NCBI GenBank assembly: GCA_963932465.1
Contig: OZ010787.1
Location: 35,158,087 to 35,222,086 of the forward strand
Length of the DNA: 64,000 nt
Origin: Maratus speciosus
Taxonomy: Eukaryota; Arthropoda; Arachnida; Araneae; Salticidae
Direction: 5' to 3'
Below the pieces are notes generated by a model that was given only the letters and a program-made list of their open reading frames with translations, did no database searches and was not told the DNA's origin. Position 1 is the first letter of the stretch; each line of letters starts with the position of its first letter. This document shows positions 55,491-64,000 of this stretch, piece after piece. The translations under genes were made by a program, and so were the position numbers.

Positions 55491-56664
55491 TTCTAAATTC
55501 ATAGCTAATTATTTTTCATTTTAAATACAAATAAACGAATGAACTCTTTAGGGTTTATGTAGAAATGTTTTGTGATTATAATGAGTAGAAAATTATCGGA
55601 ATTTTGTTAGTTTGATGGTTTTAAACCGTAAAAAAAATCTCAACCCTATTTGGGGATTACCGAAAATAGAAAAAAGATAAGAATTTTTTTTTTTTCCTTT
55701 AGAGTCATTGTGGGTAGAAAAATATTTTTATTGATTAAAGAACAAGAAGAATACCAAGAAAAATTGTACTGGGAAGAAGACCAGAGAAATTTTGTTAGGG
55801 AGTGAGTTAAACTGTAAAAATGATAGTCAAGAATTTAGAATTTAGTCAAGGATTTAGAATTGGATCATTATAATAATCCAATGAATAAAAAATTTTAAAA
55901 AATCATTTGGTATCATCACATTTAGATGCATATTTTCATACCTGAATATTTGCTTCGCACTTAAAAGCAGACTTTTTCTGGCAAGTGTATATGAGATACA
56001 TATCTATTTTTATTGTAATACATTTTAGCTATCGCGAACCGGTAATTTTTTTAAAAAGCAAAATGTTATTAAAATAAATCAAACAGTGTTATAATATTTT
56101 CTTCATAATGCATTTTCCATTCCTTTATTCCAGATATATTTTGAGTTGATGTGCGTATGTTCATTTATTTGAAGAATTGAATAATACTACTTTTTCTCCC
56201 TGCTAATATTTTAATTAATATCATTTCGACAGAATTCCTATGTGATTTTATGTTTGACACCTCTAAAATATTAAATATAGTACAAGAAAACATAACTCCA
56301 AAAATATGAATTTTAGGATTTTTGAGTTATTACTAAAATTTAATAAATATAATTCTGTTCCAACGCAGTAGGAAAGGGCATATTTACGTATCTTTAAAAG
56401 AAACAAGCTTAGAGCGATTTTATTTTTTTTCCTCATGTGATGCAGCGAAGAACTACTGTCAGAAAATTAACAAATAAAGAATTGTAACTTAACACACACG
56501 ATATGAATGAATTTATATTTGGCGAATTTATTTTATATATGAATTTATATTTGGTGGTCAATTAAAAAATATTTTGAAATATTTCGAATTAATTTCTGTT
56601 CAGAAGTTATTTGCCTTTTTTCGACAAACATTGAATCGTGTCATTTTAGAAATAATTGCCGATA
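55491..56664. other. AT-rich sequence, nothing recognised
   Basis: No inverted ends, no repeat period and no motif-bearing frames seen. Confidence 0.5.
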
Positions 56665-57090
56665 TATACCTAGTAGCAAAACAATATTTATCTAATATTT
56701 TTTTTATTTATTGGCTATCTCATGCCGATATTTTGTCCAATATTGTTAGTGTTTCTCAACCATTCAGGTGTTTATACTTTACTAAATATTGGTGCAATAT
56801 CGAAAAAAATATTCCGCGATTCCATTGGCAATATTTCTGCGTCGAGGCCGTTTCAGTGCAAATTTTTCCAACGTAAACCCAAATTTTTTGTGACGTTTCA
56901 GTGCAAATGTTTGCAATGTAAAGCCAATATTTTCGTACTAATGGCATTTTGTTTCAAATATTTCCAATGCAAAGACAATATTTAACTAGAATTGTTGTTT
57001 CATTAAAATTATTTCCGATGAATGCAACATTAACGCAATTTCGGTTCCCAATATAATCAGTATAGCTAATTTTCGTTTGCTACTAGGAAT
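56665..57090. repeat. Inverted-repeat unit with CCTAGTAGCAAA ends
   Basis: ATATACCTAGTAGCAAAACA near the left is matched by AATTCCTAGTAGCAAACGA on the other strand at the right, about 420 bp apart. In between, AATATTT-containing words and TTTCAGTGCAAAT.TTT repeat several times. Possible MITE; no target duplication identified. Confidence 0.45.
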
Positions 57091-57834
57091 TTATAAAAGA
57101 AATTGGCTAGTATTAACAACTCATTTTACTATTAAAAAACTAAACTATTAGTATGAAATCTTAAAGAAATGGTATTTGCATTTTTTTTTAAAATTTCTAT
57201 TGCAATAATAATAATAACATAATAATAATAAACTAGTTTAGAACATCGATTTAAAATTTTCGTGTGTGCCGCACTCTAAAATATACATTACATTTTTCTC
57301 CCTGCAAGAAACTTTTTCTCGCCTCTAAAATATCGATTCACACCCCTCAAAAACAGTTCTAGAGCTTCATTAATCATTCCAAGGGATCAGAAGTCTTAAA
57401 ATAAAAAATCCAAATAAAAAAGTTTTATCATGTTGATAATTCCAAACTCTAACACAAATTTATGAAGCTGTTCTGTATTAAAATATTTAAAACACAGTTT
57501 TCTAGAAGCATTAGACAGATAGCGTTAGTACTATGCTATAGCATCAGAAATTGTGACTTACCTGCAAGTAATGAAAAATTGAAGTAAAAAATACAAAATT
57601 AATGTATTTTCAAAATCACATGTATAACATTTTAAAATAATGATAAACATATTAAAGCTATTTTGACGCTTTTTTTTTTTCAGGGCGCTATTTTGACGCC
57701 CTGAAAGTTAAGGCTTTTTCGAGAATTTCTTTAAAAGAAATACCATGTCTTTATGTGGTCCCATGTGTGTCATTTACACTAAATTATTGTACATGTATAT
57801 TGAAGCAGAAAACTGTATTTTTGTATAATTGATA
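57091..57834. other. AT-rich sequence with one GC hairpin
   Basis: TTCAGGGCG and CGCCCTGAA at 57679-57705 form a perfect 9-bp stem with a 9-base loop; GCTATTTTGACGC is also directly duplicated across it. Otherwise nothing. Confidence 0.5.
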
Positions 57835-58009
57835 TACTAGCAGAGATAACCGAGCTAAGCTCAGTCAAAATTAGCTTCGTGTTCAATTCCATATTTTTAG
57901 GTGCGTTCGTAATTATATAAATACGTAGCACCTATAGTCGTCGTTCAGTCCGTCCGTCCGTCTGTCCGTCCGTCCGTCTGTCCGCATGTAACAGAGCAAA
58001 AACTACCCA

Positions 58010-58660
58010 ACCGAATAGTCTGAAATTTCAAATATGTGATTGGTTCAAAATTTTGTCGAGCCATTTCAAATTTTATGAAAATCGGATCTATAGTTTAATT
58101 ACAGGGACAGTCAAAAGTTTTTCTTTACATTACGGCCAATGGGAAAAATTATTGCAAGTGGATTTTAATGATATTAGAGCCTTCCGAATGATCTGAAATT
58201 TTAAAGATATAATTGTTGCAAAATTTTGTCGAGCCATTTCAAATTTTAGGAAAATCGGACGTATAGTTTAATTACAGGGACAGTCAAAAGTTTTTCTTTA
58301 CATTACGGCCAATGGAAAAATTATTGCAAGTGGATTTTAATGGTATTAGAGCCTTCCGAATGATCTGAAATTTTAAAGATATAATTGTTGCAAAATTTTA
58401 TAGAGCCATTTCAAATTTTAGGAAAATCGGATGTATAGTTTAATTACAGGGACAGCCAAAAGTTTTTCTTTACATTACGGCCAATGGGAAAAATTATTGC
58501 AAGTGCATTTTAATGATATTACAGCCTTCCGAATGGTCTGAAATTTTAAAGATATAATTGTTGCAAAATTTTGTTGAGCTATTTCAAATTTTAGGAAAAT
58601 CGGATGTATAGTTTAATTACAGGGACAGTCAAAAGTGTTCCGAAAAAATTATTGGAAGTG
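58010..58660 (+). repeat. Tandem array, nearly four units of about 172 bp
   Basis: ACAGGGACAGTCAAAAG occurs at about 58101, 58273, 58445 and 58619. Units also share TTTACATTACGGCCAATGG, GAGCCTTCCGAATGATCTG and CCATTTCAAATTTTAGGAAA and are very alike, so this array was recently homogenised. The same unit, strongly decayed and inverted, forms 36870-37990. Confidence 0.88.
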
Positions 58661-58849
58661 CATTTTAATGATGTACGCTATGCACGTTATGAAGTGCAAA
58701 AAATTATACATTCAGTACAATATGGGGTGCAAAAAATAATTTTAAAACTAGTTATAGTACGAACGCACCTCATTTGCCACGTTTGACGAGCAATTTCCAA
58801 CTTGTATTCTCACTGTATCAGTCTTGTTGTTTGGATACAATTGGCATGA

Positions 58850-59890
58850 TCCTGAGACATATTGACATACAATTAGCTTGACCCACACTGACCCAATAAT
58901 CGAACTTTCTCGAACATGCGCCTTAGCCCAATGGTCTTTTCATGCTCAAAAACGATATAATACAAAATTTTGTCAAAATGTTTTGAGCCGTTTTTTAGAT
59001 ACAATTAGCTTGACCCACAATGACCCAAAAATGACCCAGTAATCAAATTTTCTCGAACATGTGACAGCCCAATGGTCTTCTTATTCCCAGAAAGAGTATA
59101 ATACAAATTTTATCAAAATCAATTGATTCGTTTTTAGATACAATTAGCTTGACCCACAGTGACCGAAAATTACTCACTAATGGATTTTTCTCGAACATGC
59201 GACTCAGCCCAATGCTCATCTCATGCCCAAAAGCGGTATATTTCAAAATTTTGGCAAAATATTTTGAGCCTTTTTTTAGATTCAATTAGCTTGACACCTG
59301 ACCCATAGTGACCCAAAATGACCCACTAATCGAATTTCATTGAACATGCGACCTAGCCTAAATGTATTATCGTGCCCGAAAACGATAGAAAATCAAATTT
59401 CATCAAAATCGTTAGAGCCGTTTTCTAGATAAACTTATTTTGACCCACAGTGACCCAAAAATGTCCAACTAATCGAATTTTCTCTAACATGTGACTTAGC
59501 TCATTGGTCTTCTCGTAATCCAAAACAGTAGATAACAAAATTTAGTCAAAATCGTTAGAGCCCTTTTTTTAGATAAAATTAGCTTGACCCCCGAAGTGAC
59601 CCGAAAATGACACACTAATCGAAATTTGTCGAGCATGTGACTTAGCCCAATAGTTTTCTCGTGCCCCAAAACGGTTGGATATAAAATTTACTCAAAATCG
59701 ATTGAGCCGTTTTTTTAGATATAATTAGATTGACCCTGACACATTGTGACCCAAAATGACCCACTAATCGAATTTTCTCGAACACGTGACCTAGCCCAAT
59801 GGTCTTCTCGAGCCCGAAAATAGCAAAATACAAAATTTAGTCAAAATCGTTAGAGCCGTTTTTAAGATAAAATTTACATACACACGCACA
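58850..59890 (+). repeat. Tandem array, about seven units of 130-150 bp
   Basis: Anchors AATTAGCTTGACCC fall at about 58873, 59005, 59142, 59285, 59578 and, altered, 59430 and 59725. Units share TGACCCAAAATGACCCACTA, ATCGAATTTTCTCGAACATG, TAGCCCAATGGTCTTCTCG and TCAAAATCGTTAGAGCCGTT. Frames of 60-80 codons on the minus strand are repeat translations. Confidence 0.87.
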
Positions 59891-59893
59891 ATT

Positions 59894-60739
59894 TTTGCTC
59901 GTATTATAATATAAGATTAAAATATGAGTACATGACAATTGATGGGGAAGGGGCGCTTCGAAAAAAGTGAGTTAAAATACGTTGTACAAGGTAACTCATC
60001 GTAGACTTTACTTAGAACAATGAAACAAAAAAAACAGTTTATAGTTCATGAGCTAGTGAAATATGAAGACTTTTAGAAAATATGTATTTTTATTGAAATG
60101 TCATCAATTCAAATTAAATGTAAATTTTCAACCGAAAATTTCGTTACCTAAAGTTAAACAGAAAAGAAATATATCAATATTTTGAAAAATATCTTACGTT
60201 TTTCACTTAAAAATATGTAACGATTAATTTACAAAAAGATCAAGTTCATTAATAGAAAATTTACAGGGTTAGAGTGTTCACGGATTTTGAAACTGCTGTT
60301 CTAAAAGCAAACGCGCTTAAAGTTTTCGTTACTATTTAGTCACTATGGCTCATTCTAATTCTATAGCTCCAAAATTGCCCTTTCGCTTTCAATAACGACT
60401 TATAAATAATGAAGTATCATTTTAGTGTATATAAAAGTACTTTAAGTGATGAAAAAGATTTCGAAATTTCAACTGGTCAAAGTGGTGTTATCCCTTAAAA
60501 ATGTTTTTTTTTTTTTTTTCTAGTATTTAAATTTAAATAAACATTAGGGAAAAAATAAAACTGCAATGTTTTACATTTCTTCTCTCACTTTAGTAACAAC
60601 TTTTTGTTAACCGTTGATTTCCTATTTAGTAAATTAGCTCTTTTTTCGCAATTAATTGGCATAAAGATAATATATATATTTTTTGGAATAACAAAAATCA
60701 AAACTAAAATCAAAGCATTAAAGAAATTTTGGAAATTTA
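59894..60739. other. AT-rich sequence, nothing recognised
   Basis: Apart from a T tract near 60505-60520, no structure was seen. Confidence 0.5.
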
Positions 60740-60990
60740 TGCAAAAATGGCCATTTTTACATAATTGGTCTTCTTAAATATTCCTTTGATATCATTAACT
60801 TTTTTTATATAAATAAATTTTTTCCTACATGAATTGGCAAATTAAAAATGTGGCGAACAAAACCTGACTGTTGAACAATATGGATTGAAGTATATTTTCA
60901 TGTAAGGATATTATACAAATGATTACTGTAGTTTATCTAGATACATTCTTCAACCTATTCCTCATACTTCATAACCCTTTAGACTTTTTG
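60740..60990. repeat. Repeat block, oldest of three copies
   Basis: GGCGAACAAAACCTGACTGT, AACAATATGGATTGAAGTAT and TGATTACTGTAG match 62390-62720 and 63450-63770, but with more substitutions. Confidence 0.65.
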
Positions 60991-61039
60991 AGAGAAATAT
61001 TACTCAATATAATAAATTTTATTTATTCGATTAAGATTA

Positions 61040-61090
61040 CCGATATGGGGCATTCTCAGAATTTTTTAACTTTTGGGAATAAAAATCTGG
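61040..61090. repeat. Short inverted repeat with 62165-62205
   Basis: GATATGGGGCATTCTCAGAA then TTTTGGGAAT on the plus strand; GGATATGGGGCATTCTCACA then TTTTGACTTTT on the minus strand at 62165-62205. The arms enclose 1.1 kb. Confidence 0.6.
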
Positions 61091-61369
61091 TGAAATTAAA
61101 CTTGCAAAAATAACATTTTAATCTGATAGACGAATGCCTTAATGATTCAAAATAAAGGAAAAATGGTCAGCAGCGAAATTTTTTTTATTTAACTGAGGTT
61201 TAAGTTAAATTTGCTAGTTTAATTTTTCTTACCATTTTACCACTATAACTTTCTATTTTCTTCTAAATTTTTGCTTATAATGAATTTACATAGTACTCAC
61301 GGGACATTCAAATAAGAAATAATAACAGTGTAGTATTCTTAGTACAAAATTTTGGTATAACATTGTCTT

Positions 61370-61830
61370 AAAGGGGTGTTAAAGAAGGGGCGGAAGGAAA
61401 AAAAGGGGGATGGTATAAGATAAAAGGGACGGTAATGGAAAAAAAAGGGAATGGTAAGGATAGAACGGTAAGGAAAATTACCACTATTTTTAGGCAAACA
61501 TGTTAAGGCTAAGTGATAGCCACAATATTCATTGATTTTTAAGAACAGTTATTTACATTGGATTAAATTTAAAAAAAAAAATAATTTACCTCGAAAAGTA
61601 CAGGAATGAATCTTAGGGACGGTAAGACTACCAATAAAGCCACGATGCTTGAAATTGATATTTAAATGCTGATTTAAATTCTGCAGTAAATTTCCTGTCA
61701 AAGAATTTTAGACATTCTTTCTTTAGCATATTTCTGCATGAGAAAAAACTTGAAAAAAATTCTGTGGCTGCATCTGAAGTGATTTTCTGTATAAGTTTAG
61801 CAAGAAGGACGGTAAGGAACTAAAACCCAG
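61370..61830. repeat. Cluster of GGACGGTAAGGA words
   Basis: GGACGGTAAKGA or close variants occur at about 61427, 61452, 61466, 61616 and 61806, in one orientation. Such spaced words resemble subterminal transposon sites; no element ends could be defined. Confidence 0.45.
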
Positions 61831-62389
61831 GGGCAGAGTTCAAAAAATAATATCAACCGTAAAAACGTGTGCAGGTTAATTTTTTGCTACCTATTTATAT
61901 AAAACTATTGTCCCAGTTTTGGAAAAAAATTACATTGATTTACTTTTATTGAAACAATTTTATACAGACAGCTCCAAACTTAAAAATCAGCATCAGGGAT
62001 AATGGACGGTGTAGGAGTTTTCCTGGTATTCGGACCCCCAACATCGTCCAAAACTTATTTATCTCGTTAATATTGTTATGCAGTCATGCAATGGGATGTT
62101 CTCCAGTATATGAAATAAAAAAAACACAAGAATATATGCTAAAATAAAAATTATTATTCAGGTACATAAAAGTCAAAAGATTGTGAGAATGCCCCATATC
62201 CAATTTGGAGAAAGTAAAATATTGTTTTGAAATCTTCAAATATGATTCAATAAATAAAAAATGATGGTGGAAGTAATTTGGTTTTGCGAATCCTGTGGCC
62301 TGGAGTGGAATTGGTAAACTGGCAATAATTGACGAAATTATCAATTCTAGTTAGTATTTTGGTGTATTGTGAAATCATTTGTTTGAATG
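61831..62389. other. AT-rich sequence, nothing further recognised
   Basis: Apart from the inverted repeat arm at 62165-62205, no structure is seen. An 86-codon minus-strand frame near 62084-62344 has no motif. Confidence 0.5.
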
Positions 62390-62720
62390 AGATGCAGTTC
62401 ATCACTTTCGGAATAGCATAGAATAGCAAAATCTTAAATTAAAAATATTTTCCAAAGAAATTCCTTCCTCCCTTTTTTCTTTAGAATTCTGTAAAGACAT
62501 TTTAAATGCTTTTTGATATCATCCAATTTTTATAACTCATAAATTGTTCCGTGCATGAAGAAATAAATTAAAACCGTGGGCGAACAAAACGTGACTTTTC
62601 AACTACGTGGACTGAAGTGTTTTCATGCAGTATATTATGCATTTGATTACTGAATCTAATCTAGCAGGTTGTCCTCATATCTTGTGAACAATAAATACAT
62701 ACTGAAAGGAAAGAAAAACA
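62390..62720. repeat. Repeat block, second copy
   Basis: GTTCATCACTTTCGGAATAG, ACATTTTAAATGCTTTTTGA, TGATATCATCCA, GGGCGAACAAAACGTGACTT and GACTGAAGTGTTTTCATG recur in the same order 1.06 kb downstream. The pair brackets the hairpin MITE, which is absent from the other copies' neighbourhood. Confidence 0.75.
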
Positions 62721-62848
62721 AAACGTAAGTATCCCAAAAGTGTAACATGCATACATACATAACTATATTAGCAGTACAGCAGGTACTTAATGACATATAC
62801 TATAGTTTAAATTGTGCAGGAATCGGAAGATCTGGCGAGGTATATTAA

Positions 62849-63265
62849 GGGTCCTGTCCCTGCCGGCGAAAACACTCACGAGCTAATGCTAATCCTATGG
62901 GGAGGGATTTTTCTAATATCTCGTTTGCATTTTGACATTTTTAAATAATTTTTTTTTTGCACTGGATAAACGAGATCCGTTTCTATAGCGCACCTTGGTT
63001 ACTTTTTCGATTTTGGTCGCAGATATTTTTAATAAAGTTACTTTCATTTTCAAAACCGGTTCTGAAAATGAAAGTGTCATTCTAAAAAATATCTGCAACC
63101 AAAATCGAAAAAGTAACCAAGGTGCGCTGTAGAGACGGACCTCGGCTATCCAATGCAAAAAAAAATTATTTAAAAATGTCGAAATGCAAACGAGATATTA
63201 AAAAAATCCCTCCCCATAGGATTAGCATTAGCTCGTGAGTGTCTTCGCCGTCAGGGACAGGACCC
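62849..63265. mobile_element. 417-bp near-perfect hairpin MITE, TTAA duplication
   Basis: TTAA at 62845-62848 and 63266-63269. From GGGTCCTGTCCCTGCCGGCG on the left and GGGTCCTGTCCCTGACGGCG on the other strand, the two halves pair along their whole length (about 205 bp each) to a centre near 63062 (AAAACCGGTTCTGA). About 90% of positions match by eye. A minus-strand frame of 81 codons lies inside and is incidental. A transcript through it would form a long double-stranded hairpin. Confidence 0.9.
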
Positions 63266-63449
63266 TTAAGGGAGGTCAAAATCCTTCATGGATTGTAATA
63301 CCATTGTGTATGTATATATATCTTAAAATGTAGCAGAATTTTTTTTTCTTATGTATTTCATTGTATATCCTTACTAGTTGCATTTCTCACAAATTTTCCG
63401 GAGAACTTTCCATTGGTTGAAAACTTTGCTTAGACTAGAAATACAAGGT

Positions 63450-63770
63450 GCAGTTCATCACTCTCGGAATAAAGTCGAATCATGAAATCTTAAATATTTT
63501 CCTTTTTTTTTTTTTTTTTAGAAATGTTTTGAAACCCCTTTTATTTAGAATACGTTAAACACATTTTAAATGTTCTTTTGATATCATCCATTTTTTTTTA
63601 TCTAATAAATTATTTCGTGTATGAAGGAGTAAATTAAAAACGGGGGCGAATAAAACGTGACTCTTCAACAATATGGACTGAAGTGTTTTCATGTAGTATA
63701 TTATACATATGATTACTGAAGCTGATCTAGAATACTTTCCTCATCTCTTGTGGTCGGGAAATTGATCTTC
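63450..63770. repeat. Repeat block, third copy
   Basis: Same order of landmarks as 62390-62720 (GTTCATCACTCTCGGAATAA, TTTTGATATCATCCA, GGGGCGAATAAAACGTGACT, GACTGAAGTGTTTTCATGTA). About 85-90% similar to it by eye. Confidence 0.75.
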
Positions 63771-64000
63771 AAAGGAAAAGAAAACGGTTTCACTCTGTCA
63801 GAATAGCACGCCGCAAGTTGATAGCAGTCGCGGCATTTGGCCTCTGAACTCACAGCCATTAGTCTGAGCCATGAACAGTGTTGCGAGTCCATTCCATTCG
63901 ATAATTCGCGTTGATTTTTTTTTTCTTCCAGAAAGGCGGGCATCAAGATAGTTGCCTAAATTCTTCATTATTTTAAGTTTTTGTTTCAAAGATTGAGGAT
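63771..64000. other. GC-richer right edge, unrecognised
   Basis: From 63780 to 63960 the composition rises in GC, and minus-strand frames of 63-77 codons run through it and continue to the window edge. The residues (several C, S, R) are more protein-like than average here, but I recognise no domain. The rest lies outside the window. Confidence 0.25.

Larger units (their letters stand above)
57835..59893 (+). mobile_element. Helentron-like repeat unit with two tandem cores
   Basis: Order: a GAGCTAAGCTC palindrome (about 57851), a leader, GTGCGTTCGTAATTATATAA, a GTCCGTCCGTCTGTCCG microsatellite (57948-57985), AACTACCCAACCGAAT..TGAAATTTC, a 172-bp array, GTACGAACGCACCTCATTTG (59% into the unit; its GAACGCACC is the inverse of GGTGCGTTC at 57900), then a second array of about 140 bp, and the end TTTGCTCGTATTATAATATA. 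The inverted GGTGCGTTCGTA / TACGAACGCACC pair (about 57900 and 58757) could be the subterminal repeats of a first element, with the second array belonging to another. Confidence 0.5.

Noticed and set aside
56574..56985. Frames of 87-100 codons near 56.6-57.0 kb as genes
   Set aside because: They run through short repeated words (TTTCAGTGCAAAT, AATATTT) in an inverted-repeat unit and overlap in two frames; no domain.

Overview
The window looks like intergenic, repeat-saturated DNA from an AT-rich invertebrate genome, most likely an arthropod. I base this on the density of cut-and-paste transposon remnants, a Penelope-like retroelement, a tRNA-derived SINE and long A/T tracts. The sequence does not fix the clade. 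I find no credible intact host protein-coding gene, tRNA, rRNA or CRISPR, and no prokaryotic operon. Nearly all open frames are short and AT-rich or are translations of tandem repeats. All boundaries and identities below were read by eye; nothing was computed.

Layout. 1-5 kb: mostly featureless, with one 0.43-kb TTAA-type MITE and one small unrecognised ORF. 5-17 kb: a run of non-autonomous DNA elements. These are a Tc1/mariner-type element with long terminal inverted repeats (TIRs) carrying two nested TTAA MITEs, a foldback, two further TA-duplicating elements, a piggyBac-type region with a transposase fossil, a nested element with a PHD-like zinc-finger fragment, and another TTAA MITE. 19.4-25.4 kb: a 6-kb hAT-type element with an 8-bp target duplication, filled with several tandem arrays laid out roughly symmetrically. 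26.6-35.1 kb: an 8.5-kb composite foldback with TA duplication and TIRs of about 258 bp. Its left half was hit by a 5'-truncated Penelope-like element, the only recognisable long coding region, with a 14-bp target duplication. 35.2-41.0 kb: a region bounded by inverted, TGACGTCA-rich ends, holding a head-to-head SINE pair, an old tandem array and another copy of the 0.42-kb MITE.

42.4-45.9 kb: three small elements with hAT-like ends and one TTAA element, including a 245-bp MITE with a perfect 8-bp duplication and an element carrying a minisatellite of about 33 bp. 48.1-53.2 kb: a 5-kb hAT-type element with 8-bp duplication, nesting a Helentron-like element (327-bp tandem units) and a TA-type element. 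53.2-55.5 kb: a tandem repeat of about 170 bp split by a TA element that itself contains a TTAA MITE. 57.8-59.9 kb: another Helentron-like unit with two successive tandem arrays. 60.7-64 kb: three related copies of a block of about 0.3 kb and a nearly perfect 417-bp hairpin MITE.

How the parts relate. Several unrelated-looking arrays share one architecture: a hairpin or leader, a microsatellite, a short AACTC..CGATTT..GAAATTT-like stretch, then tandem units. This resembles Helentron-associated (pearl/DINE-like) elements. One tandem-unit family occurs in two arrays 20 kb apart in opposite orientation. Transposons nest inside transposons several levels deep, so relative insertion ages can be read from the window.
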